64,000 nucleotides of DNA, from assembly GCA_028278225.1 (NCBI GenBank), contig JANQEU010000104.1:186001-250000 (forward strand). Reading direction: 5' to 3'. A program made the position numbers and the translations under genes. Each line of letters begins with the position of its first letter. Within the stretch, counting starts at the first letter, position 1. Below the pieces are notes generated by a model. The model was given only the letters and a program-made list of their open reading frames with translations, searched no databases and was not told the DNA's origin. Origin of the DNA: Cyclobacteriaceae bacterium (GTDB lineage: Bacteria; Bacteroidota; Bacteroidia; Cytophagales; Cyclobacteriaceae). This document shows, piece by piece, positions 43,560 through 51,893 of this stretch.

Positions 43560-45741
43560 CTAATCCGGCATTGAGACTTCCCTCATCAATGTGTTTTGGT
43601 AAGGTCACTGTAAATTTTGCGCCTTTGGATGTATTTTCCCAGTCAATTTTTCCGTTGTGCTTCAAAATGATGTACCTGGAAATATCCAGACCTAATCCAT
43701 TTCCCTCCGTTTCTGACTTTGTTGTAAAAAACGGCTCAAATACATTCTCCTTATCAGCCACGTGTATACCACCTCCGGTATCTTCAAACTCAACCACCAC
43801 TTCATCAGTAGACCCTGTCATATTTATTTCAAGTGTTCCGGATTTCTTCATGGCGAAGGATGCATTGGACAGAAGATTTGACCATACCTGACTCAGCTCA
43901 TCGGGGATACCATTTACATGCAGATCACCCTTTTCCTTCTTTATTACCTCAATCCCTTTGAGCTGGTTTCGTTGTAACAAAAGCATGGTGTTTATACTTT
44001 CCGAAACGTTCAAGGTCTGCATATTGGCCCATCCTCTTTTATAGGAATACATCCGGAATGACGAAAGGATCTTCTCCGCTTTGGATAGTGCTATCATGGC
44101 CGTATTGGTAGATTGTGACCTGTTTACTACATAGAGGGCCAGGTCCAGTAAGTCAATATTCCGATCGTGACTATAGATCAATGTGAACCGGTTAAGGTCA
44201 TCAACGACTTTCAAATCCGTGAAGATCTCGATTACCTCATCTTTGTTTTCAATTGCCACCTCCTCAAAGAACTTCCCAATTCGTCTCTTTAGTTTTCTTT
44301 CTTCTTTTGTACTAAGTGTGTTTTCCTGAGTGGTAAGCGCTATCCGGGTCAGATTGAGTAAACTATTGAATGTTTCCTTATCGATCAGATCAGCTATTTC
44401 CGCCCATTTTTCCAGTTCCCGGTACTGTATGTGATGGATCAGTTCGACATTACTTTTAATTGCTCCGAACGGATTATTGAGTTCATGGGCAATCCCTGCC
44501 GACAGTCGCCCGAGAATTGCCATTTTTTCCGAGCGGATCAGGCGGTTTTGAGTTTCCTCAATCAGTTCATTACGATCCCGGATCTCCGCATTCTTTGATT
44601 CCAGAACATTCCGGGTCTCATTTTTCTGACGCGTAATACGTCTGAACACGATGACAAATCCCAAAAAGTATGTTAGAATGAGAACAGCCAGAAAAATCCA
44701 CAACTTTTGGATCTGATTGCTCCTCTTTTCACGGGCCAGCTGGGATTCAAGCATTTCAGCCCTCAGAGATTCGAATTTTCTTTCAACATCATTTTCGATG
44801 TTTGAGATGGTCAACCTCTTTTGATCCAGTGCAAGCTGCTTCTTCAGGTTGGAAATATTAAGGAGAACTTCTGTCGTCTCTTCAAAATCCCGCAGATCAT
44901 AGTAGTAGTCGAACATCGCATCATATACCTTCAATTTCCATTGCAACTGCTGGTTTTCCTGGCTTTTTTGCAAGGCGATTCTGAAATATTCATCAGCCTT
45001 ATCCTTCTTATTGAGCTTGCCATTTATTTCTGCAATACTGCAATAGACTGCCGGAATTATGAGCTCCTCCCCGGATTGCTGTATCAAGGCATCCGCAGTT
45101 AGCAGTTGCCTGAGGGCTGGGTTGTATTGTCCCTGGGTAATAAGTAGATCAGAGGATATCCAATAATTGGTTGCCAGAAGACCGGGATAACTTCCGGCTG
45201 ATTCCAAAAGCGATCTCGCCTCGCTTAGCAGTTCGCCTGCCACCGAAACATTCCCAAGCATCATGTTGACCTGCGCCAGACCATTCAGGGCACTGCATAT
45301 ATAGAAAGGATCAGGTGATTCCAGTTCTTTCAGATACTTCAAACTCTCCGAAAAATAACCCTCAGCGTCCTCCAGGTTTGACAATGCCAGCTTGGTATTA
45401 CCCAGATAAAACATGGTTTCAGCCCACAGCGAGTCCAGATCATTTTTTTCAGCTACCTGTAAAACCTCTATGTGAATCATGAATGCTGAGTCATAATTTC
45501 CTTTTATGGCATGAATATATCCCTCCAAATTTCTTAACCGGTGAAAGGTCAGCATGTCATTTCCATCGATGGCCAGGGACTGGCCCAGATCCGTATAGTA
45601 AAGCGCCGAATCGAAATCTGCCTGAAAGAAATAGTACCGTCCTTTGGAAATATATTCATCCAAATTTTCAAAATGCATAGATTGTCCTGAAATGGATAGT
45701 TTCAGGAGGAAAAACAATATGAAATGTGGCCGTAAATTCAA
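43549..45741 (-). CDS. TPR-containing membrane histidine kinase
   Basis: 730 aa. Signal peptide 1-19, a periplasmic TPR-like domain (about 25-300), a coiled coil (300-345), one membrane helix (347-367), then the kinase core. His419 lies in GRLSAGIAHELNNPFGAIKSN. ATPase motifs: QVWSNLLSNASFAM (N box), VEFEDTGGGIHV (G1), and GNGLGLDISRYIILKHNGKIDWEN (G2). The TPRs look like a periplasmic sensor of peptides or proteins. Partner: the response regulator downstream. A -7 box lies just upstream. Confidence 0.93.
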   Translation of the reverse strand: MNLRPHFILFFLLKLSISGQSMHFENLDEYISKGRYYFFQADFDSALYYTDLGQSLAIDGNDMLTFHRLRNLEGYIHAIKGNYDSAFMIHIEVLQVAEKNDLDSLWAETMFYLGNTKLALSNLEDAEGYFSESLKYLKELESPDPFYICSALNGLAQVNMMLGNVSVAGELLSEARSLLESAGSYPGLLATNYWISSDLLITQGQYNPALRQLLTADALIQQSGEELIIPAVYCSIAEINGKLNKKDKADEYFRIALQKSQENQQLQWKLKVYDAMFDYYYDLRDFEETTEVLLNISNLKKQLALDQKRLTISNIENDVERKFESLRAEMLESQLAREKRSNQIQKLWIFLAVLILTYFLGFVIVFRRITRQKNETRNVLESKNAEIRDRNELIEETQNRLIRSEKMAILGRLSAGIAHELNNPFGAIKSNVELIHHIQYRELEKWAEIADLIDKETFNSLLNLTRIALTTQENTLSTKEERKLKRRIGKFFEEVAIENKDEVIEIFTDLKVVDDLNRFTLIYSHDRNIDLLDLALYVVNRSQSTNTAMIALSKAEKILSSFRMYSYKRGWANMQTLNVSESINTMLLLQRNQLKGIEVIKKEKGDLHVNGIPDELSQVWSNLLSNASFAMKKSGTLEINMTGSTDEVVVEFEDTGGGIHVADKENVFEPFFTTKSETEGNGLGLDISRYIILKHNGKIDWENTSKGAKFTVTLPKHIDEGSLNAGLDEQ

Positions 45742-45761
45742 ATTCCCGGAAGAATATCCGA

Positions 45762-45769
45762 CAAAAATA
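45762..45769 (-). promoter_or_regulatory. Promoter -7 box for the kinase operon
   Basis: On the minus strand TATTTTTG (TAnnTTTG), 21 bp upstream of the histidine kinase start codon. The -33 position shows no clear TTG. Confidence 0.45.
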
Positions 45770-45833
45770 CTACGTTAACCAACGACATCTTGCCGAACAT
45801 CTGCATTTTGTTTTATGCGGATATTTTTTAGCG

Positions 45834-45841
45834 TACTTTTG
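45834..45841 (+). promoter_or_regulatory. Promoter -7 box for the TerB-like gene
   Basis: TACTTTTG matches TAnnTTTG, with TTTTG 24 bp upstream (45806-45810; spacer 23 bp, slightly long). The ATG at 45864 follows after 22 bp. Confidence 0.5.
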
Positions 45842-45863
45842 CTTCAGACAAACCGTTACTAAC

Positions 45864-46286
45864 ATGGTCAATATAAAAACACATCTTCGAACACTGGTCA
45901 GGTTAGCGCTTGTGGACCAACATTTCGCTGATGTCGAAAAGGAAATGATTTATAAAATTGGCAAGGCGAATAAGCTTGACAAAGGAACAGTCGATGATCT
46001 CATTAAGGAGGAATTTACCCGAACCGGCGGTAATGAACCACTCGAATTCAACGCGTTGTCGTTTGATGAGCGATTTGATTACCTATTCAATATAATTCAG
46101 CTGATGAAAGTTGATCATGAGATATTTCTAAGCGAAATAAAGTTCTGTGAAGAGATGGCTGAAAAACTTGGATTCAATAAAGGTGCCGTACACGCGCTTT
46201 CACCAAAGATCCATGCGGATCCCGGCGTGATGGTGCTGGGAGCACTTGACGATCTTAAAAGAGAGTTGAAAGAATACGAAAAATAG
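45864..46286 (+). CDS. TerB-like (tellurite resistance protein B family) protein
   Basis: 140 aa from the ATG at 45864, the first start after the promoter. An all-helical protein: THLRTLVRLALVDQHFADVEKEMIYKIGKANKLDK and FDYLFNIIQLMKVDHEIFLSEIKFCEEMAEKLGF match the TerB fold, in which paired acidic residues bind a metal. TerB proteins occur in stress or phage-defence contexts, but small stand-alone forms in Bacteroidota have no known role. The longer in-frame extension would run through the promoter. Confidence 0.8.
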   Translation: MVNIKTHLRTLVRLALVDQHFADVEKEMIYKIGKANKLDKGTVDDLIKEEFTRTGGNEPLEFNALSFDERFDYLFNIIQLMKVDHEIFLSEIKFCEEMAEKLGFNKGAVHALSPKIHADPGVMVLGALDDLKRELKEYEK

Positions 46287-46287
46287 G

Positions 46288-46312
46288 AAAGGAGCTTCAG
46301 GCTCCTTTTTTC
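46288..46312 (+). terminator. Rho-independent terminator after the TerB-like gene
   Basis: AAAGGAGC-TTCAG-GCTCCTTT: perfect 8-bp stem, 5-base loop, followed by T run. It starts 2 bp past the stop codon and also lies directly past the stop of the convergent gene, where the A-rich left arm would act as a T run for the minus strand. Confidence 0.85.
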
Positions 46313-46315
46313 ATG

Positions 46316-47044
46316 CTAGTCTACTTTATTGATGGATGACGCTTCGGTGACTTCCAGTCGGGTTATTACCGCATCTCCCTTGTAATTAAGTGAACTCGCT
46401 CCCGAAGCAACAATATCGATCGATTCATTAACGGTTAGACTTGCTGTACTGGCTCCCGACAGGACCATCTCCAGTTCATCGGCTACCATGTCGAAACTAC
46501 CGAATACGCTGGCCCCCGACACATTAATATTAAGCACTTCGGTAAAGCCGGAAAGATCTAAAGCGGAGGCGCCGCTTAACGTCACATCAGCGTGAAGCAC
46601 GTCCAAAGTCCCCAGAAAGCTACTTGCACCCGACATACGAATACTTACTCCGTCGGTTACAAGATCATTCTGCAAGGTCACACTTGATGCTCCGGACACC
46701 TCAAAGGTCTCCAGATGATCTGTGGTCACATATGCACGCAAGGTCGAATTCCCCCTGATATTTACATTATTTCGCACCCGTATGGTAAGAATATTATTCT
46801 CTTCGTGCACCACAATGTATTGGTGGAGATTTTCATTGGCTTCAATCTGAATGTTTTCTGCTGTGGAATCAAATGTAACCTGTGCATCGAATGCCGAGGT
46901 TACATGAATTTCATCAAAGTCAGCGTAGCTGAACTCCTCGATCGTAATATTTTCCGTAGGTATCACCCCGGTAACATTGTCATAGAAACAGGAGGTCAAT
47001 GTGGCAAGCAATCCGATCAGCAGATAGAATAGCAAATTTTTCAT
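46316..47044 (-). CDS. GIN-domain (DUF2807) lipoprotein
   Basis: 242 aa from the ATG at 47042-47044. Lipoprotein signal with LTSC19. The mature chain is a right-handed beta-helix-like DUF2807 domain: EEFSYADFDEIHVTSAFDAQV at the start, then about six SGAS turns spaced roughly 20 residues apart (VSGASSVTL, MSGASSFLG, LSGASALDLS, VSGASVFGSF, LSGASTASL, ASGASSLNY). The family is called putative auto-transporter adhesin, but function is unsettled. An in-frame extension upstream was rejected. Confidence 0.88.
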   Translation of the reverse strand: MKNLLFYLLIGLLATLTSCFYDNVTGVIPTENITIEEFSYADFDEIHVTSAFDAQVTFDSTAENIQIEANENLHQYIVVHEENNILTIRVRNNVNIRGNSTLRAYVTTDHLETFEVSGASSVTLQNDLVTDGVSIRMSGASSFLGTLDVLHADVTLSGASALDLSGFTEVLNINVSGASVFGSFDMVADELEMVLSGASTASLTVNESIDIVASGASSLNYKGDAVITRLEVTEASSINKVD

Positions 47045-47121
47045 GGGGATAGTCATTACTTTGAGTTCGCATACTAAGGACTGATATGAAGTGAGAAGGT
47101 TTCCCGGAATCCAGAAAATAA

Positions 47122-48270
47122 TCAATCTATCTTTTTTATATAGGATTTATCCAGGTCCCGGATGGAAGTACATCCGATTAACTGCATCACCCGGATCATT
47201 TCACTTTTCAGAATCTCATAAGCCCGGTAGACACCCTTTTCACCCCCAGCTGCCAATCCGTAGAGGTAAGGCTTACCAATAAGACAGGCCGAGGCACCAA
47301 GGGCTATCGCCTTGATGACATCGGATCCCCTCTGAATACCACCGTCAATGATGATTTCTGTTTTACTTCCCACCGCCTCCACCACTTCCGGTAGTATGTC
47401 GAATCCGGTCGGCGCGCCGTCCAGTTGCCTGCCCCCATGATTGGACAATATAATTCCCGACGCACCTAATGCTACGGCTTTTATACTGTCTTCTACGCTT
47501 TGGACACCCTTTAACACGAAAGGTCCTCCCCATGCCTTGAGCATTTTTGCCGCATCGTCCCACGTTACACTTGCATCAAACTGGTTATTTACGTCATCAA
47601 TAACTTCAGTGGTTTTCGCGCCATGGGGAAGATGGTTGACAAGGTTGGCCATCCTCCATGCAGGTGAGGTAAGATAGTTGAAGAGCCATGCAGGTTTGGA
47701 TAATGCCGCCAGGGCAGTGTTGCGCCTGAGTTTTGATGTTCCATGACCATGTCTCAGGTCTCTTTCCCTCTTCCCCAGTACGGGTACATCCACAGCCAAC
47801 ATCAGGCCCGCATATTTTGACTTTTTGCATCTTTCGATAAAATCATCCACGATAGCCTGATCTCTCCAGGCATAGATCTGGAAAAACAAGGGTCCCGGTG
47901 AGGTTTCCCTGACCTCCTCGATTGAACAGGTCGAAACGGTGGAGAGGCAGTATGCTGTCCCATGTTGATGCGTGGCTTTTACGACTGCCCGCTCACCTTT
48001 GTGATGAAACATGCGTGACATGCCGGTGGGTGCACTCAGCAGGGGTAAATCAATGTCAACTCCCTGAACGGTCGTTGAAAGATCAATCTCCCGGACATCT
48101 CTCAACACCCTCGGTACAAACTCGTACTTATTGAATGAATCACGGTTACGTCTCAGCGTGACTTCATCTTCCGCCCCTCCATCGATGTAATCAAAAATAG
48201 TACCTGGAATTCGTTTTTTTCCTAAAGACCGCAGGTCACTGATATTATGGCAGTCAGATAGTCCGGACAT
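47122..48270 (-). CDS. FMN-dependent alpha-hydroxyacid oxidase/dehydrogenase
   Basis: 382 aa. A TIM-barrel flavoenzyme that oxidises 2-hydroxyacids (lactate, glycolate, mandelate type) to 2-oxoacids. Motifs: IFDYIDGGAEDEVTLRRNRDSF, LSAPTGMSRMFHHKGE, ILSNHGGRQLDGAP (catalytic His and substrate Arg) and EIIIDGGIQRGSDVIKAIALGASACLIGKP. It is probably membrane-associated or cytosolic, with no signal. It points away from the FAD dehydrogenase-ThDP pair, with a 142-bp shared gap. Confidence 0.92.
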   Translation of the reverse strand: MSGLSDCHNISDLRSLGKKRIPGTIFDYIDGGAEDEVTLRRNRDSFNKYEFVPRVLRDVREIDLSTTVQGVDIDLPLLSAPTGMSRMFHHKGERAVVKATHQHGTAYCLSTVSTCSIEEVRETSPGPLFFQIYAWRDQAIVDDFIERCKKSKYAGLMLAVDVPVLGKRERDLRHGHGTSKLRRNTALAALSKPAWLFNYLTSPAWRMANLVNHLPHGAKTTEVIDDVNNQFDASVTWDDAAKMLKAWGGPFVLKGVQSVEDSIKAVALGASGIILSNHGGRQLDGAPTGFDILPEVVEAVGSKTEIIIDGGIQRGSDVIKAIALGASACLIGKPYLYGLAAGGEKGVYRAYEILKSEMIRVMQLIGCTSIRDLDKSYIKKID

Positions 48271-48412
48271 GGTTAAAGCAATTGTGAAGTGATAATTTTT
48301 TTGTGAATTGTCTTGGTTAAAGCTACAAAAAGGTCTGAATTCATTTGCACTCTATTTCACAAATATCAACTAATTTGAAAGTTCTTTTTGATCCTACTCG
48401 ATTACTGGTTCA

Positions 48413-50035
48413 ATGCAAAAAACACAAACGGAGATCCTGATCATTGGCGGAGGTATTGCCGGTATTGCCGGCGCCCTGGAATTACTGAACCTTGGCAAAA
48501 AGGTTTGGATCGTTGATCGTGACCGGGAGGAAAATTTCGGGGGCCTGGCAAAGGAATCATTCGGCGGGATGTTCTTTGTGGATACACCCCAACAGAGAAA
48601 AGCCGGGATGAAAGATAACCCCGAGCTGGCCCTGGAAGACTGGTGGGCAACAGCCAGGTTTGAGCCATACGATCACCTCCCAAAGGCCTGGGCACGACAA
48701 TATGTTTACAACTGCACTGAGCACATTTACCATTGGCTGCGAGGTCAAAAGATCGGTTTTTTTCCCGTGGTTCATTGGGTGGAACGCGGATTGTTTCGGC
48801 CGGGTAACTCCTATCCGAGATTCCATATGGTCTGGGGGACCGGCTATGAATTGGTTAGAGTTCTTGGCAATCAGCTCAAAAACCATCCTAAGGCAAAGGA
48901 AAACCTGAAATTGAGCTTTGGGTACAAAGTAGAAGAACTCATCAGGGATGGAGATCGGATAACAGGAGCCGCCGGCATAATTGAGCGGTCGGGTGCAACT
49001 TTTGAAATAAGATCCGAAGTGACCGTTGTGGCAACCGGCGGGATCGGCGGAAACATAGATAAAGTGAGGGATAACTGGTATAAACCATGGGGATCACCAC
49101 CCGAAAAAATCCTGAATGGTGCCCATGAGTTTGGTACGGGTGTCATGCACGACGAAGTGGAACGAAAGAACGGAAATGTGACTCACCTGGACTGGATGTG
49201 GCCATATGCTGCCGGCGTTCATCATCCCCGGCCGACCAGGCCAAATCATGGATTGAGCCTTGTCCCGCCCAAATCTGCACTTTGGCTGAACTACAAAGGG
49301 GAAAGGATAGGTCCGATGCCGCTGATCACAGCGTATGACACGCAGTTTTTGGTGGAGCAGATCTGCCGGCAGGAGAAGAAATATAGCTGGCAGGTACTGA
49401 ACCTTAAGATCGCTCACAAGGAGTTTGCCATTTCCGGATCAGAATTCAATGGCGCCATTCGCAATAAAAATTACCTTCAATTCATCAAGACCGTTTTGTT
49501 TGGCAACAAAACACTGGTCAGGGATATGATTGACAATTGTGAAGATTTCGTTACAGCAAACAGCATAGACGAACTTGTCACAAAAATGAATGCATTGACC
49601 GGGACGAAAGATGTAGATCCCAGACTGCTTCAAGCCTCCGTGGAAAGCTATGACAATCAGATTGACAGAGGGTCAAAATTCTTTAATGATGAACAGCTAC
49701 GCAGGATCGCTCATGCCCGTAATTACCGGGGTGACCGGGTACGCACCTGCAAATTTCAGAAGATAATTGACAGGAAGGCATTACCCCTGATCGCTATCAG
49801 GGAATTTATTATTTCACGAAAAACATTAGGCGGCATTCAAACTGATCTTTCGTCCAGGGTGGTGGATAAGACGGGCGAACCGATCGGAGGGCTTTATGCA
49901 ATTGGCGAGGCAGCGGGGTTTGGCGGCGGTGGTGTCCACGGTAAGGGAGCCCTTGAAGGAACGTTTTTGGGTGGGTGTATACTGACCGCCAGGATTGCTG
50001 CGTATGATATTGCGGGAAAAAAATTAATTACTTGA
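48413..50035 (+). CDS. FAD-binding dehydrogenase (FAD_binding_2 / KstD-like family)
   Basis: 540 aa. ILIIGGGIAGIAGALELLNLGKKVWIVDRD is the FAD dinucleotide motif, and GLYAIGEAAGFGGGGVHGKGALEGTFLGGCI the C-terminal flavin motif. VVATGGIGGN matches the fumarate reductase/ketosteroid dehydrogenase superfamily. This subgroup (COG3573-like) has no assigned substrate. The ThDP enzyme gene starts 2 bp after its stop, suggesting a shared catabolic role. Confidence 0.88.
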   Translation: MQKTQTEILIIGGGIAGIAGALELLNLGKKVWIVDRDREENFGGLAKESFGGMFFVDTPQQRKAGMKDNPELALEDWWATARFEPYDHLPKAWARQYVYNCTEHIYHWLRGQKIGFFPVVHWVERGLFRPGNSYPRFHMVWGTGYELVRVLGNQLKNHPKAKENLKLSFGYKVEELIRDGDRITGAAGIIERSGATFEIRSEVTVVATGGIGGNIDKVRDNWYKPWGSPPEKILNGAHEFGTGVMHDEVERKNGNVTHLDWMWPYAAGVHHPRPTRPNHGLSLVPPKSALWLNYKGERIGPMPLITAYDTQFLVEQICRQEKKYSWQVLNLKIAHKEFAISGSEFNGAIRNKNYLQFIKTVLFGNKTLVRDMIDNCEDFVTANSIDELVTKMNALTGTKDVDPRLLQASVESYDNQIDRGSKFFNDEQLRRIAHARNYRGDRVRTCKFQKIIDRKALPLIAIREFIISRKTLGGIQTDLSSRVVDKTGEPIGGLYAIGEAAGFGGGGVHGKGALEGTFLGGCILTARIAAYDIAGKKLIT

Positions 50036-50037
50036 CA

Positions 50038-51774
50038 ATGAAAATGAACGGTGCCCAAATGGCTGTTTTCGCTCTAGAACAAGTCGGAGTAAAATACACT
50101 TTCGGCATCCCGGGAACGCACACTACGGAGTTGTATGACGCCATGGATCGATCAAAACAGATCACGCCCATCCTCGTCACACATGAAGGCGCAGGATCTT
50201 TTATGGCCGATGCCATCTCACGTACTTCCGATAGCATAGGTGTGCTTACGATTGTCCCCGCAGCCGGATTGACCCAGGCCATGAGTGGCATTGGTGAGGC
50301 TTTCCTTGACGGAATTCCGATGCTGGTAATTGCAGGAGGTGTCAGAACGGATATCGACAAAAGCTACCAACTCCACCAGTTTGATCAGACGTCACTGGCA
50401 AAACCTGTCACCAAGGCCCAGTTTAAAGTGGAAAGCCATAAGGACATTGTCAACACTATCTACGAAGCGTACGACATAGCTATGTCAGGTGAACCCGGAC
50501 CGGTATTCATCGAACTCCCGGTCAACCTTTTACTTTTCTCCGAAAATGCAGGAAAACTGCCGGAGTACAAGAAGAAAGAAGAAACAGCAAAAGTCGATCA
50601 AAACAAAGTCCGGGAAGCAGTTGAACTTCTTAAGGGTGCGAAAGCCCCGATGATATTTGCAGGATGGGGTGCTGTGGATGCCAGTGAATTCACGGTCAGG
50701 CTTGCAGAAATGCTGGTAGCCCCGGTTTCTACCACCCTGCAGGGTAAAAGTGCTTTTCCCAATACCCATCCACTGTATTGCAGTGAATTTCTGGGCGCCT
50801 CAGGGAAACCGTCAGGCCAATGGGCGCTTGCGAAGCATGATGTGATGCTGGCCGTTGGAGTCCGGTTTGGGGAGATCGCTACCGGCAGCTATGGGCTCCA
50901 GCCTCCTAAAAATCTCATTCATATTGACATCAACCCCGAGGTTTTTGACAAAAATTTCCCAACCCGCCTGGCAATCGAAGGTGATGCAAAAAAAATACTG
51001 GAAGCAATTATTTCAGAACTTGACAACAGTCAATTCACCGCCCCCGGAAACATGGGATCCGTTTCCGAGAAGATCAGGGACAAGAACGACAAGTACTTTT
51101 CCGGGTGGCTGACAGACAAAAAAAAGGATATTGTTTCTCCCGGACATTTTTTCAAATCTCTAAAGGAAAGATTGGACAGGGATGTGCATCTCGTCATTGA
51201 TGACGGAAAGCACACCTTTCTGGCATCGGAACTCTTCCCGGTCGAACTTCCAAGACACTTCATCTCCCCTACTGATTTTAATTGTATGGGTTACTCAATA
51301 CCGGCGGCCATTGCTGTCAGGCTGGCAAACCCGGATAAGCAGGTTGCCGCAATAGTAGGTGATGGCGCATTTATGATGACATGCGTGGAGATGGTCACTG
51401 CCGTTGACCTTGGGTTACCGGTCTTATTTTTTGTCTTCAATGATGGTGAACTTGGGCAGATCTCCCAATTTCAAAGGATCCCGCTTAACCGGAAAACCTG
51501 CGCGGTTGTAGGACAACTGGATTATGAAGGCATGGCAAAAGGTACGGGAGCCCAATACGTTAAGATTGAGAACGATTATGAAATCGATGGAAAAATAGAT
51601 GATGCAATCGAAAAACTTAAAGAAAACCGGCCTGTCCTTGTTGAAGTGAAGATTGACTACAGCAAGAAGACGATGCTGACAAAAGGCGTTGTGAAAGTCA
51701 ATCTAAAACGATTTCCATTTGGTGAGAAGGTACGCTTTCTGAGCCGGGCACTGAAACGCCATACATTTGGGTAA
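50038..51774 (+). CDS. Thiamine-diphosphate-dependent enzyme (acetolactate synthase-like)
   Basis: 578 aa from the ATG at 50038. Pyrimidine-binding domain has catalytic Glu50 in LVTHEGAGSFMADA and FGIPGTHTTELYDAM. The central domain is FAD-less or FAD-binding (GEIATGSYGLQPPKNLIHIDINPEVF). The ThDP motif is GDGAFMMTCVEMVTAVDLGLPVLFFVFND in pieces. The family includes acetolactate synthase, benzoylformate decarboxylase and aldehyde lyases. Adjacent to a hydroxyacid oxidase, a decarboxylase or carboligase acting on the 2-oxoacid is likely; this is inference. Confidence 0.88.
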   Translation: MKMNGAQMAVFALEQVGVKYTFGIPGTHTTELYDAMDRSKQITPILVTHEGAGSFMADAISRTSDSIGVLTIVPAAGLTQAMSGIGEAFLDGIPMLVIAGGVRTDIDKSYQLHQFDQTSLAKPVTKAQFKVESHKDIVNTIYEAYDIAMSGEPGPVFIELPVNLLLFSENAGKLPEYKKKEETAKVDQNKVREAVELLKGAKAPMIFAGWGAVDASEFTVRLAEMLVAPVSTTLQGKSAFPNTHPLYCSEFLGASGKPSGQWALAKHDVMLAVGVRFGEIATGSYGLQPPKNLIHIDINPEVFDKNFPTRLAIEGDAKKILEAIISELDNSQFTAPGNMGSVSEKIRDKNDKYFSGWLTDKKKDIVSPGHFFKSLKERLDRDVHLVIDDGKHTFLASELFPVELPRHFISPTDFNCMGYSIPAAIAVRLANPDKQVAAIVGDGAFMMTCVEMVTAVDLGLPVLFFVFNDGELGQISQFQRIPLNRKTCAVVGQLDYEGMAKGTGAQYVKIENDYEIDGKIDDAIEKLKENRPVLVEVKIDYSKKTMLTKGVVKVNLKRFPFGEKVRFLSRALKRHTFG

Positions 51775-51893
51775 ACTCACCTCTCAGATTGATCTGGTGT
51801 GAACGATAGCATGACATTGGATCAAAATATCCACATATCTAAATCGTTTGTTTAGTCGTACAAAGGTTCAGGGTCATTATTCCTCCATTCAGC

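Noticed and set aside
45726-45863. Upstream extension of the TerB-like frame to 45726
   Set aside because: This region holds the two divergent -7 boxes and would add 46 residues with no family counterpart.
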